Source: Siphonodentalium dalli (taxonomy: Eukaryota > Mollusca > Scaphopoda > Gadilida > Siphonodentaliidae). From it: DNA of 64,000 nucleotides. A model generated the notes under the pieces. That model made no database searches. It was not told where the DNA came from and saw only the letters and a list, made by a program, of their open reading frames with translations. The position numbers were made by a program, and so were the translations under genes. How positions within the stretch are numbered: position 1 is the stretch's first letter; every line of letters starts with the position of its first letter. The stretch spans positions 115,059,509-115,123,508 of the forward strand of contig CP136068.1 of NCBI GenBank assembly GCA_032622095.1, read 5' to 3'. Positions 1 through 11,600 of the stretch are shown here, one piece after another.

Positions 1-600
1 TGGCCAAATTTTGCCATATTGGATCAAATAGTTTCCTCTTGTGCCGTCGTTGTTCTGAATACTGTCAAAACTGTTTGATTTGGGTCTGAATGTGAACCGG
101 AGAAGTTGATAAATTACACAAACCGGTCGATGTTGATATTTTCGAATTGTTAATTCGGTTTAGACTGTTCACAACATTGTTTCATTCCAAGCCAATACTG
201 TTACATTGCTGACTTGGTACTGGCACGACAATAATTCCCCAAAGCTTTGATGTCAACCACTAGTGATTAGTACAGGACAATATCAACAACAACGTAGAAA
301 ATAAGAAAGTTTAGTCGCAATTAGTGTGTCGATATTCTCTTCTTCGGAATTAATGATCGCGAACTGACGTGTAAACACAGATCAGTCAATCATGACACAT
401 ACATCATAGTCATCTATTTTCATCGAAACATGTGTGGCCATGTCTACAAGTCGGGAACCGTGTCGCAAAATCATCGTCAAGTTACGGAGTCTGCTGAACA
501 TTGTTTTGAATGTTTCTACGGAGTCTGCGATTGGTGAACTGATAGGCCTACTGATTTATAGTCTTGTGATGTACATGTATGCATTGACTGGATGTAAGGT
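1..600. other. no gene recognised
   Basis: AT-rich sequence with no reading frame or repeat I can name. It lies just 5' of the reverse-transcriptase remnant that starts near 604 and may include its 5' flank, but I see no endonuclease-domain motif here. Confidence 0.5.
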
Positions 601-603
601 TGT

Positions 604-2690
604 ATGCCATTAATGACCGTGGTTGTACCGCCATTCAATCATGGTCGAGTGGTATCACAGCAATTGATTCCAAAGCCTGTCTCCTTAATGAAAAATTTGT
701 TGCTAATTCAGATATCGACAATTCTAAATGCAACCTTCCTATTTTCCGAAACAAATTTGTTAATAATATATCAGATTTACCTGTCACGATCGATGATATA
801 ACTGAAGCCATACAATCGACCAAACCAAATAAGGCACACGGTCACGACGGAATTACCGTTCGCATGTTACTAGGAACGATTGACCGAGTGGTAGTCCCTC
901 TTCGCATTTTATTTTTAATGTCATTTGAATCGGGATGCTTTCCAGATTCTTGGAAACAGGCGAATGTTATTCCAATTCATAAAAAAACGACCGATCCGCT
1001 ACTGACAATTACCGACCAATCTCACTGTTACCCATTCTTGGAATGATTTTTGAAAAAGTAGCATTGAAATACCTTTCCAAACATTTCTTTAACAACGGAT
1101 TAATATATGGTTATCAGTGCGGTTTCATTCCTGGCCACAGCACAATATACCAGCTGCTTGAAATACAACACTCCTTGTGCCAGGCTCTCGATCAGAAATT
1201 GTGCACATGTGCTATTTTTTGCGAAATTTCCAAGGCGTTTGAACGAGTCTGGCACGAGGGGCTGTTATTTAAGCTTGAACAATGCGGAGTCAATGGACGA
1301 CTTCTGGCCTGGATTAAAAATTATTTATCTAACAGGACACAAAGAGTAATAGTTGGACAAACATTTTCGAGTCCCCTGCAACTGAAAGCATGAGTGCCCC
1401 AAGGATAAATCCTTGGCCCATTCTTCTTCCTAGTTTTTATAAATGATATACATGAGAATTTAATATCTTTCACGCGTATGTACGCCGACGACACGTGTTT
1501 TACCTCATTCGAAGACGCTAGTACCTTATGTGAACATAACCAGCAAACAGACGTAGAAAGTATATATGTGTGGTCCAAACAATGGCTGGTACAATTAAAC
1601 TCTTCCAAGACAAAAATAATAAATTTTTCCTTTTCATCCAATTACAATACTCTAAGTGTCGTAATGGACGGATAGTTAATAGAGCAGGTGGACACACATA
1701 GACATCTTGGTGTGTTTTTTCAGTCTAACCTCCATTGGGACAAGCAAATAGAAAATTTGTGTGGACGCTTAAGATCTCGCATATCGCAAATGAGACGATT
1801 GAAATTCACAGTTAATCGGCGAACCTTGGAATGTATGTACAAAACCTTTATTTTGCCGCTTATGGATTACGGAGATGTAATTTGGGCTCACGCACCGAAC
1901 ACTCTTCTTGTACTGCTTGATCGGATACATTACGATGCCGCTCGAATTGTTAGTGGGTTAAATAAATCAGTTTTGAATGAAAAACTCCTCACTGAACTAG
2001 GATGGCCTACACTTTACACCAGACGCGAACACCATAAATTTAATACTTGGCAGAAAATAATTCTTGGTAAAGCTCCCAATTACCTGAGTACACTTTTGCC
2101 GACCTTTACTAAAGATCAATCTACCTACTCACATCGATACCCATTATTATTCTTACAGAAACGCAACAATACAGAACATTTTAAATCGACCTTTCTGCCT
2201 GATATGGTAATTAAATGGAATGCAGTGGTAATACATTATTCATCTGATCGCACCAAAACCGACATATTGAAATTAATGTATGACAAATTGCCTATAGTTC
2301 CCCCAAAACCGCCGCCATACTTCAATTCAGGCTCTCGCAAATGGAACATCGTGCACACCAAGCTAAGGAATAATTGCAGCGATTTAAATTTTGATAAACT
2401 TGAAAACTATATCTCTATAACAGCCCACTGTCAATGTGGGTTTTATATTGAAGACGCCTCGCATTTTTTCTTCCAGTGCCCGTTATTTGAAGAGAGTCGC
2501 TTAATATTCCTCCAACGCCTTTGGCTAAATGAAATTTTCGTTGATAGGGTTGAAGATATCCTCTTTGGTCAAAGCAACCTATCCAATACCTTAAATGATA
2601 AATTGTTTCGCAATACGCCAACTTTCATTGCATCATCGGGTATATTTCATTGACGGAAAATCTTCAAAATCCAAATAAGCCTGTTTATTA
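604..2690 (+). pseudogene. non-LTR retrotransposon reverse transcriptase, decayed (Jockey/CR1-like)
   Basis: Remnant of a LINE pol gene, which would copy element RNA by target-primed reverse transcription. Reading forward through frames, the pieces follow RT order: the KPNKAHGHDGI block near 825-855, FIPGHSTIYQLLEI near 1123-1165, EISKAFERVWH (motif A) near 1222-1254, the VPQG block near 1396 with a stop right after it, YADD (motif C) near 1480, and the thumb from 1688. The tail holds a CxCG...H...C pattern near 2433-2480, shared with the two LINE copies at 9.8-14.5 kb, so they are the same superfamily. Breaks: a frameshift near 1043, a stop at 1393 and another near 1674. The endonuclease half is missing. 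Jockey or CR1 placement is by similarity of motifs only; the element is dead. Confidence 0.85.
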
Positions 2691-2751
2691 TATGCTTCCC
2701 CATTAAATAGTGGGAAATTGCCGTGGCGTAGAGCGTTATATCCATCGCCTG

Positions 2752-2794
2752 GACCGACTCGATGGATAACACTGACCGACTCGATGGATAACAC
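2752..2794. repeat. direct repeat, 2 x ~22 bp
   Basis: The word GACCGACTCGATGGATAAC occurs twice in tandem about 250 bp upstream of the recombinase start codon. It may be a promoter or binding-site duplication, or chance slippage. Confidence 0.6.
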
Positions 2795-3035
2795 AATAGT
2801 ATTACTTATTCGTAGATTACTTCCGGTTTATAGCGGCGAATCACATTAAGTTTCAAAGCGTATCAATAACAGCCGGACTATTTTTTTAATTATTGATTTT
2901 TACGGTAGCGAAAGAGTTTTTCCCCCTGGATTGTTCTTCTGTTCTAATTAATACTATACGTAATAGTAAATTTAAATTGAAGGTACTTTAGGTATTCATG
3001 CAAACAATCTCCGTCTGCATCATAATAAATAGAAA

Positions 3036-4718
3036 ATGTTCACAATTTACGAAGATATGGACTCTACATTTGATAATTTGCAATTAGATCAAGAACTTGA
3101 AGAAGTAACTTGGGATAAAGTTTTAGCAAATTTAGAAGAATGGAATAGTGAATTTGAAGATACTACTGGTACTGGTAGTAGTAGTACTGCCAATTTGCAT
3201 GTAGATATCCATCCTCCATTGACATTTTGCAGTGACATTCCAACTCCAAGCACTTATGCTACTGCCATTGCTACAGTCAGCACCACAGAAACTAGTTCAG
3301 AACCCTCTGTTAGTAGGAACTGTGGTCGATTTAAGCACCTCTCTGATGATGATGTTCACCAATTTAATTCTGAGCAGTGCAATAAAAACACCAAGAGGAA
3401 GACTGACTACGACACGGGACTTTTCTGTGAGTTTCTCCTCACCGTGAATGAACAGCGTCAGCCAGAGTTCATACCACCTGACAAACTGTGCGGATATATT
3501 TCCAATTTTCTGCTGTCCGTGAGAAAGAAAGATGGGTCGGAATATGAGCCAACCTCGCTGCGAGCGTTTATCTCATCACTTGACAGGCATTTACGATTGA
3601 ATTCGTATCCGATTTCAATAATCGATGACCATCAGTTTGCTAAATGCAGAGAAACACTCAAAAGTAAGCAAAAACAGCTGAAGGCGATGGGCAAAGGTAA
3701 CAAAGTGCATGCAGCTGACCCTATTTCTTCAGAAGATTTGGATAAGCTGTATGAAGCTCAAGTTCTCGGACCATTTACACCGAAATCACTAATGACCTCA
3801 ATGTGGATGATATGTTCATTGCACTTTGGAATGAGGACTGGCATTGAAACACACTCACTCAGATGGGGCGATGTTGAACTTCGCGAGGATGGCAATGGTG
3901 AGGAATATATCGTTTATTCTCAAGAGAGGCAAACTAAAACTAGAACAGGTGAGAATCCACGTGACATTAGAAAAACAAAGCCCAGGGCCTACTCTATTGC
4001 TGATCCAACGAAGGACCCTGTCGCTCTTTATAAGTTGTTTGCTGATAAGAGACCGGGGGAAACCAAAGATCCTGACAGTCCTTTTTTCTTGGCTCTGAAT
4101 CACCAAGGGTGGAGTAAGGGGAAACCATGGTATAAAAGAAATGCGTTGGGCCTAAATTACATATATGCCATCATGAAGAACATGCTCGACGATGCAAATC
4201 TGACAACAGATAAACGTTTGACACCATACAGCGTTCGTAAACATCTTGTGCAGACGCTGAACGACAAAGGTGTTCCAGCTCATCAAATCATTCAGATTTC
4301 CGGACACCGTAACGTCAACAGTTTGCTGAACTACTCGAAAATAAATCCCGTACAAAGTAAACAGATATCATCACTATTATCACATTCAGCTTCCACCGAC
4401 AGCATGGGCAGGAATGAATCTGTACATGTATATGACATTTCTGAAACGGAGCAAGTAGATAGGTCTACAGTGATAGATATTCCAGCCAATCCAGGCCAAA
4501 ATTCTACGCCAGTGAGTGTGCCTGATAATCGGAGCCCTACAGTCATTGATATTCCGCATACAATTTCTACGCCAGTATCAGTGAATGTGCCTAATCGGAG
4601 TTCTATCGACAGTGGTTCATCGGGTATGTTATCGTCAATTTTCGCTACGGAACACTTTTCATGCACCCATCAATGTGTACTTACAGAGTTCACAGAACCA
4701 GAAAGTCATGATGAATGA
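3036..4718 (+). CDS. Crypton/DUF3504-type tyrosine recombinase (560 aa, intact, single exon)
   Basis: Tyrosine recombinases cut and rejoin DNA through a phosphotyrosine intermediate; Crypton elements use one to move without terminal inverted repeats. Residues 1-100 are acidic and Ser/Thr-rich. Residues ~105-225 look like the helical core-binding domain of DUF3504 proteins. The catalytic domain spans ~235-445: Arg267 in GMRTGIETHSLRWGDV, Arg401 in TPYSVRKHL, His424 in SGHRN, and the likely nucleophile Tyr433 in LLNYSKI. The first His of the canonical HxxR box is Tyr398 here. The tail (445-560) repeats a TVIDIP / TPVSV motif and is low complexity. There are no internal stops over 560 codons, so it is either a recent insertion or a constrained domesticated copy. 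The ATG at 3036 is the first in frame, with the acidic leader in phase. Element ends are not visible. Confidence 0.85.
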   Translation: MFTIYEDMDSTFDNLQLDQELEEVTWDKVLANLEEWNSEFEDTTGTGSSSTANLHVDIHPPLTFCSDIPTPSTYATAIATVSTTETSSEPSVSRNCGRFKHLSDDDVHQFNSEQCNKNTKRKTDYDTGLFCEFLLTVNEQRQPEFIPPDKLCGYISNFLLSVRKKDGSEYEPTSLRAFISSLDRHLRLNSYPISIIDDHQFAKCRETLKSKQKQLKAMGKGNKVHAADPISSEDLDKLYEAQVLGPFTPKSLMTSMWMICSLHFGMRTGIETHSLRWGDVELREDGNGEEYIVYSQERQTKTRTGENPRDIRKTKPRAYSIADPTKDPVALYKLFADKRPGETKDPDSPFFLALNHQGWSKGKPWYKRNALGLNYIYAIMKNMLDDANLTTDKRLTPYSVRKHLVQTLNDKGVPAHQIIQISGHRNVNSLLNYSKINPVQSKQISSLLSHSASTDSMGRNESVHVYDISETEQVDRSTVIDIPANPGQNSTPVSVPDNRSPTVIDIPHTISTPVSVNVPNRSSIDSGSSGMLSSIFATEHFSCTHQCVLTEFTEPESHDE

Positions 4719-5200
4719 AATGAATCTGAACACTAGTCCTGTTTCGGCCAAGCAGTATAAGCGAATTCGAAGGATTTATGACTCAGACAGTGATTGAATT
4801 GATTTGTTTTAAAATGTTGTATTTTATCGATAACAAATAATTTAATACACAAAGCTACTCGCGAGCAAAGTTCTAAAATATTTGATAGAATCATGGAACT
4901 GGAAGAAGATAACGATTTGAAAACTTCCGACTTTCGTGAACTTTAATTTCAATAATTTTAGTTATTTGACTGTTTAATGTTACTAGTTTGAATTAGTTTA
5001 GCTGGCCTATCATTCGCCATATGTGTATTGTATGATAACAGTCAACCAACCTATTTACTTGTTACACATTTCGTCAAAATCCAACACGATTTCTCCAACT
5101 CGAAAAAGTTTAATTCCTAAAACGGAAGTTATTTGTTAGCGATAAAAACACAATGGCCGATCGATAGCTTCAAGCTTGTGAGCCATGTGCTTTCTCGCTA

Positions 5201-5206
5201 AATAAA
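5201..5206 (+). promoter_or_regulatory. possible polyadenylation signal AATAAA
   Basis: AATAAA about 480 bp downstream of the recombinase stop, in AT-rich non-coding sequence. It is the first canonical signal I noticed after that ORF. Use is inferred. Confidence 0.35.
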
Positions 5207-5509
5207 GACTTAAAATGTTCATAAACTGTTATTTAATTGTTATAATGTTAACTTAACTTGTTTTATTATATTTTCTTATCATTAAATTATGTATACATTA
5301 ATTTTCTCACATCATTTCAGAATAAAACAATGGGGACTATTTTTTATGGCGGATATGCTCGATATTTGTCATTCAGTGGTGAACAAATCAATTGATGGAA
5401 TGTAAACAAAATGCAAATGTCGAAGCTTTGTAACAGTTTGAAGTGAACTGTGGGACAAACTAGCAGTTTTGGGGCCGTTTATAACGTAGCGCATATAATA
5501 AAAAGAAAG

Positions 5510-5662
5510 CCTACGGGTTTTGTTTGAATACCCGAATTATCTCATTCGTGGGTGCAAGGAAGTACAGAATTTCCACTCGCGGCTTGCAGCCGCTCGTGGA
5601 AATTCTGTACTTCCTTGCACCCACTCATGAGATAATTCGGGTATTCAACCAAAACCCGTAGG
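5510..5662. mobile_element. foldback (palindromic) MITE-like element
   Basis: Two arms of about 70 bp are near-perfect inverted copies. They start CCTACGGGTTTTG and end with its complement CAAAACCCGTAGG (allowing one mismatch), around a short GGCTTGCAGCC centre. The arms carry no ORF. It would form a long hairpin when single-stranded. Confidence 0.8.
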
Positions 5663-6030
5663 TATTCTCTATATCTTCATACATTCCCCATATTGCCATC
5701 AAAATACTCGGCTCAGCTCGCCATAGGACCTACATCCCATCCTTGATATATGTCTACTCACTTTATACCTCACCCTCATTTTCGACCCTCCTCGTTTTAG
5801 GTACTACATTCCAACTATAAGCTAACATTGAGTCCTACATAATTCCATATACAATTAATAATTTGCGTTTCAATATTGTTAAGGGAGAGGAGCAATATTC
5901 TAAGTTGAATAACTTGTGCTCCCATCCCTTTTGATTAACTCATATCTTATTTCAGATTCTTTTTTGTTAAATGTATTATGTAATGAGGGTCAAATAAAAT
6001 ATGTTCAAACAAACCGCAATTGACATTTTA
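5663..6030 (+). mobile_element. 5'-truncated LINE 3' tail
   Basis: This stretch resembles the 3' UTR of the LINE at 12.7-13.06 kb. It has the same order of C-rich pieces, then a stem with GGGAGAGGAGC pairing with GCTCCCATCCCTT (5880-5930), then a terminal CAAATAAAATATGTTCAAAC. No coding part remains, as expected for an insertion truncated during reverse transcription. Confidence 0.6.
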
Positions 6031-7240
6031 CTTATACGGCATTGCTTTATAAATGCATGACATTCTTATGTCTCATCCCAATGGCACTTCCGTCGCTCGC
6101 CGAAAGCAACATAATTGGCGACAAAATTTAACATCAAAATGTCATGTTAGGGTGCTCGCCAAAAGAGACAACACATGCGATATTATGTCGCATGTTTTGT
6201 CGCTTTCGGTACGCACCAGAAGCGCCATTAGGAAGTGGTCCGAATAGTATTCCACTGATCGTACATTCTATATTGGCTTCTATGACTTTTTCGACGGCAT
6301 CGCCTTCGATTAATTAGAAACAGCTGTTTACATGGACCAATGGATCATGTTGTTATGGGGTTGGCTATAAAACTGTCTAGAATGTTTCAATCGAACTATA
6401 TGTGACTGTTACTGAGTATATCGTCGTCATGCAATTGCATGTAACTGGATGCGATGTTCACCCACTGGTATATATGAATCAAGAAATGAAGTGCATACAT
6501 GTATGTCACACGTGAGTTACTGTACAATTCACACATGTGCCTGGACAATTTCAGACTACAGCTATGCCAATTAAAATGTTACATAAATTTGAGTGATACC
6601 GGTAACTGTGTTCCTTGGTTCTTCTGTCTTAAAATGAGACGCCCGATTCAGATTGGTCGAAATTTGTATTACTCGTACTCGCACGAAACAACATAATAGT
6701 ACTGGTGTAATGAGAATATGAATGCGATCTTATCCACAATACTCTCTTTGTGTGAGCTCAGCGTGTGTTTATATATCGGTAGAGTACATATCGAGAGTGT
6801 ACGATAAGAAAAAAAGACACCGTGACAATTTGTTTGTGTGAGAGTGATTCACGGTGACCCATTCATCGCCACAATATTGTGGCGAGGATTATTGAGTGCT
6901 ATAACGATCTGTTGCAAACAACATTGTGTTAGTTGTAATTAACTAAAGTTTATTAGTGTGGTCTTCCCATTGTTGAGTATTTTGCTTATCGCACACTATT
7001 TACGTACTGTACTACATGTTCTGTAACATAATTTGACTTTGTTTATATGACACAGTGTACAAACTTGACAATTTCATACTATTTACGGGCTATTTATGAT
7101 GGGTATAAAAAAAATGGCTGAGTAAACCACAAATTGAACTATAATAACCCGATTGGGCTAACAGCTTATAATAGACCGACCAGTCTTCCTGGCATATGTG
7201 CTCACTGTTGTAAGAGAGGGAACTCTAAATTTCTTGACTT
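6031..7240. other. no gene recognised
   Basis: Non-coding AT-rich sequence. Only short frames occur, with no motif I recognise on either strand. Confidence 0.5.
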
Positions 7241-7284
7241 TTGAAATTCTGTTTGTTTGAATATTTGTTTATGTTTATTTTGAA

Positions 7285-7825
7285 TATTCTCAGTTTGCGA
7301 TTTATCGTAAGATGTTTGAGATTTATTGGTGGGTCACCCAGACCTGTTGAAGATGTCTGATTTATGTCAATATGGTTCAAGCCCATTGGTGCCAGCGCAT
7401 AAAATATATCTGTGATAAATCGAAATTGTTTGCACTGAATCGCATATATTTATTGCAAAGTACTTTGCGATTCACACAAGTTTGCGATTTATCACAACGT
7501 AGTTTTTTATTTATCGGGCTATTAGAGATCGAATGGTGTTTCATCCAGACATGTTTAAGGTGTTTGATTTATAATGTTTACTTTAATATTATTACACACA
7601 AATTAAGAAATTTGGCCGATTATTTTAGACATTCAGACAAATTTTACTCCACGTGCAGGGAACATGTAAGGGAAATCCTGACCCAGACCTGTTAAACAAG
7701 TCTGATTTATAATGTTTACCCAGAAGCCCATTAGATTTATCGCAAAGGTTTGCGAGTTATCGCAAAAGTGTTTGTGATTTTTCGCAAAGTTTTGTGATTT
7801 ATCGCAAAGGTTTGCTCCCTTTATC
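7285..7825. repeat. degenerate minisatellite of a TTTGCGATTTATCGCAAA-like word
   Basis: GCGATTTATCGCAAAG and variants recur irregularly here and reappear at 8400-8510 in both orientations. The word is itself a partial palindrome (GCGATttATCGC). No coding content. Confidence 0.6.
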
Positions 7826-7924
7826 CCACATGCATGCTGGCTGTGAAAGACTGATCGGTCTATATTATCCCGACCACGCTATTATAGATCGATTGGTGGT
7901 TCACCCAGACCTGTTGAAGATGTC

Positions 7925-8345
7925 TTGCCGTGAACTTTTTACTCACGGCAAAACAAACTTTTCAATCACGGCAGAATAAACTTTTCACTCACGGCAGAAT
8001 AAACTTTTCACTCACGGCAAAACATTCTTTTCATCCACGGCAAAACAAACTTATTTTGCCGTGAGTGAAAAGTTTGTTTTGCCGTGGATGAAAAGTATGT
8101 TTTGCCGTGAGTGAAAAGTTTATTTTGCCATGAGTGAAAAGAGGTATGTTTTGCTGTGAGCGAAAAGTTTATTTTGCCGTGAGTGAAAAGTATGTTTTGC
8201 CGTGGATGAAAAGAATGTTTTGCCGTGAGTGAAAAGTTTATTCTGCCGTGAGTGAAAAGTTTATTCTGCCGTGATTGAAAAGTTTGTTTTGCCGTGAGTA
8301 AAAATTTCACGGCAAAACAAACTTTTGAAAAGTTTGTTTCGCCGT
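7925..8345. repeat. inverted minisatellite, ~25-bp unit, arms head to head
   Basis: Units of the type CTCACGGCAAAACAAACTTTT run forward to about 8050. The complementary unit (TTTTGCCGTGAGTGAAAAG) then runs back to 8345. The two arms can pair with each other, making a hairpin of more than 100 bp. Open frames on the - strand through it only reflect the repeat period. Confidence 0.85.
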
Positions 8346-8534
8346 GGCACTTGCGGGCCACCGTATATTAGTGCCAACATGTAACAATATATATATATCT
8401 GCGACAAATCGCAAACCATTGCGATTAATCGCAAACCTTTGTGATAAATCGAAAACAATTGCACAAAATCGCATATATTTATTGCAAAGTAGTTTGTGAT
8501 TCGTAATTTCGAGTGCTTGGTATATGGACAGGTT

Positions 8535-8688
8535 CTCCACATAGTACCTATATGTTTGGTTCTTAGAAGTACAAAATCGCTAGGTACTATGTTAGTACCT
8601 AAATATTTTGAACCACAGCGTACCCAAATCAGTTACTTCAGAGTACTTGTCTTGATATCTGGTACTTCAGATAAATACAGGTACTCCA
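8535..8688. repeat. GGTAC-rich short repeats flanking a LINE insertion
   Basis: TAGTACCTA, GGTACT and GTACCC words recur here and again at 14930-15010, on either side of the nested LINEs. The simplest reading is one original repeat patch split by the LINE. Confidence 0.4.
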
Positions 8689-11600
8689 GTGAACATACCG
8701 TGTAGTGATCATCATGGTACATACATAACCATAAAGGATAAAATTCCATCTAAATTGTCATATAAAAGAGTAATCTGGGATTATAACCATATGGAAAGAG
8801 AGGGTTTCTTGGAATCATTGGCGAGAGTTGATTGGAATAGCTTGATAGAAAATGAACACAATGATTTTGTCATGATAGTTGATAAATTGTCTGCTAATAT
8901 CACAGAAGCATGTACCAAATTCATACCATCCAAATTAATAACAGTCCGTTTTAGAGACAAGCCATGGATGACCCAAGCAGTAAGGAAAATGATGAAAAAA
9001 CGTGATAAAGCTCATACATTAGCCGTAAAGCATAATAGTTCTCAGTCATGGAAGGCTTTCCGTCAGAAAAGAAATGAGGCTATCAGCATTGTCCGTAGAG
9101 CGAAAAAAGATTATGATGCGCGTATGAGTGAAAAAATATCTAGTTGTGATTTTAAATCTAGACATTGGTGGAAATTGATGAAAAATTTCAGCCAACAACA
9201 ACATAACTCGTCTTCAATATTTCCGCCTTTATATGAAAATGGTAGTGTGGTGAACGACCCTGAAGAGATAGCAAATATATTAAATGAACATTTTGCGAAT
9301 CAGAGCTCTGATGTTATATTTGACGCACCTTTGCCAGAAAGTTACCATGTTATACGAGAAGACACTCTGAGTGATATAAGTGTAACTGATGGAGAGGTAA
9401 AAGATGTTCTTGATTCACTAGATGTAGGAAAAGCCTCAGGCCCAGACTTAATTAGTAATAGAATACTCAAGCTATCCGCAAGCATTCTTTCAAATCCTCT
9501 GGCAAAATTATTTAATAAATGCTTGGAAAATAGTTACTTCCCGGACCAATGGAAACATGCTAACGTTATGCCAATTCATAAGAAAGATTCAATTAATAAC
9601 AAAGAGAATTACAGGCCAGTTTCTCTGACATCTAGCTTAAGTAAAGTGTTTGAAAAAGTAGTGTTTAAAAATGTATTTACATATTTTAAAGACAATAATA
9701 TCCTGACTAAATTCCAATCTGGCTTTGTTCCTGGAGATGGCACTATTTACCAATTGATAGATATTGATGCAGAGGTTCAACGTGCAACGTGCAACGTTCA
9801 ACTCGAGAAAGGAGATTATGTTATGTGGTTTGAGGTAAAAAAGAAACGCTCTTCATTTTTACTCTGTATTATTTACCGCTCAGAAAATTTCACAGACTCG
9901 ACATTTTGGACTGGCCTTGAATCGAGTATAGCATCGGCATTATTTATTAACAAATCTGTCATTATTGTGGGTGACCTAAACAGTGATCTTTTGCAACCTG
10001 GTAATACTCTACAAGCTACTATAGACTTTTTCAGCATGAAAAATGTTATTGACAAACCGACACGCATCTCTCGTACACGCAGTTCACTTTTAGATCCCAT
10101 AATAGTTACACAGTACATAAACGTTCTCGATGCTGACACAGTTGAACCCGGAGTTTCCGACCACCAAGCTACTTATGTTACAATATCATGTGACTATGAT
10201 CTGTCTCCCACAACAAAACGCAGAATATGGAATTACAAACTTGCCAACTTTGAAGAAATGAACAGTATTTTCTCGTTAGTAGATTGGAATAATATCCTAA
10301 ACAGAGGCGATACTCATTCAATTGAAAGTAAAGTTGCAACTGCTGAAAAAATAATTCATAGTACGATGGAGAAATGTGTGCCAAACCACATAGCTACAGT
10401 CCGACCGAACGATAAACCTTGGTTTGACAGTCCATTGAGACTGGAAATTAGACGACGAGACAGGTGGCGAAAGAGATCCATGAAATCAAATCTTCCCAAT
10501 CACTGGGCACAGTATAAAAAATTCCGAAACACTGTTAATAATATGAAAAAATTTGCAAAGAAACGATATTTAGAAGAAGTTCAAACAAATCTCAATCACG
10601 CCCATGATTCGAAATCGTTTTGGAAAATCACAAATGAAATTCTCTGTGAGAAACATAAATCAAATACCATACCACCACTACAACTTGAAGATAAATTTGT
10701 CTACAATGACGCAGACAAAGCAAATGTATTAAATGGGATTTTTATAGATAATAGTAAAATTAACGACCACGGTCAGCCTATTCCATATTTTCCCATGCGA
10801 ACAGACAAGGAAATAAAGTCGATCTCGATCACACAAGATGATGTGGAGAAAATTCTCAGGGAATTGAATACTAACAAAGCTACTGGCCCAGATGGTATAA
10901 GCAATACAATTTTAAAATGTTGTCACAAAACACTCTCGTTGCCGCTGTATATTATCTTCAAGCACTCCCTGGACACATGCACTTTCCCATCTCAATGGAA
11001 AGTTGCTACCGTAATTCCAATCTTTAAAAAAGGTGAGAAAACCGACCCATGCAATTACCGACCAATATCACTTCTATCGTGTGTGAGTAAAATACTAGAA
11101 AAGATTGTTTTCCAGAAAACGTACGACTACTTTATGGAGAACAGCCTACTGTATAAATATCAATCTGGTTTCCGCCCAGGACACAGCACTACTCACCAAT
11201 TATTGGAAATATTTCATTACCTGAGCAAAAATAGGAGTGAATCGAGGATATCTATAGGTATATTCTGTGACATATCTAAAGCATTTGAACGAGTTTGGCA
11301 TAAAGGACTAATTCACAAATTACGCAATTATGGTATAAACGGTAAATTACTTTCCTGGTTCAATGACTACATCAGTAATCGATTTCAACGCGTTCTAGTC
11401 GGATCGGAATATTCTACCCCATCACAGCCATCCTCTGGTGTTCCACAAGGGTCAGTCTTGGGCCCTTTTCTATTTTCAATATTCATCAACGACATAGGTG
11501 ATAACATGAAATCAAATGTTCGTTTATTTGCTGACGACACTTGTATATTTTATTCACTACCATCATTTGAAGACCTCGTGATTCACATGAACAACGACCT

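Noticed and set aside
8008-8361. 117-aa ORF on the - strand rich in LFTHGK
   Set aside because: Translation of the inverted minisatellite; residues simply repeat every ~8 codons.
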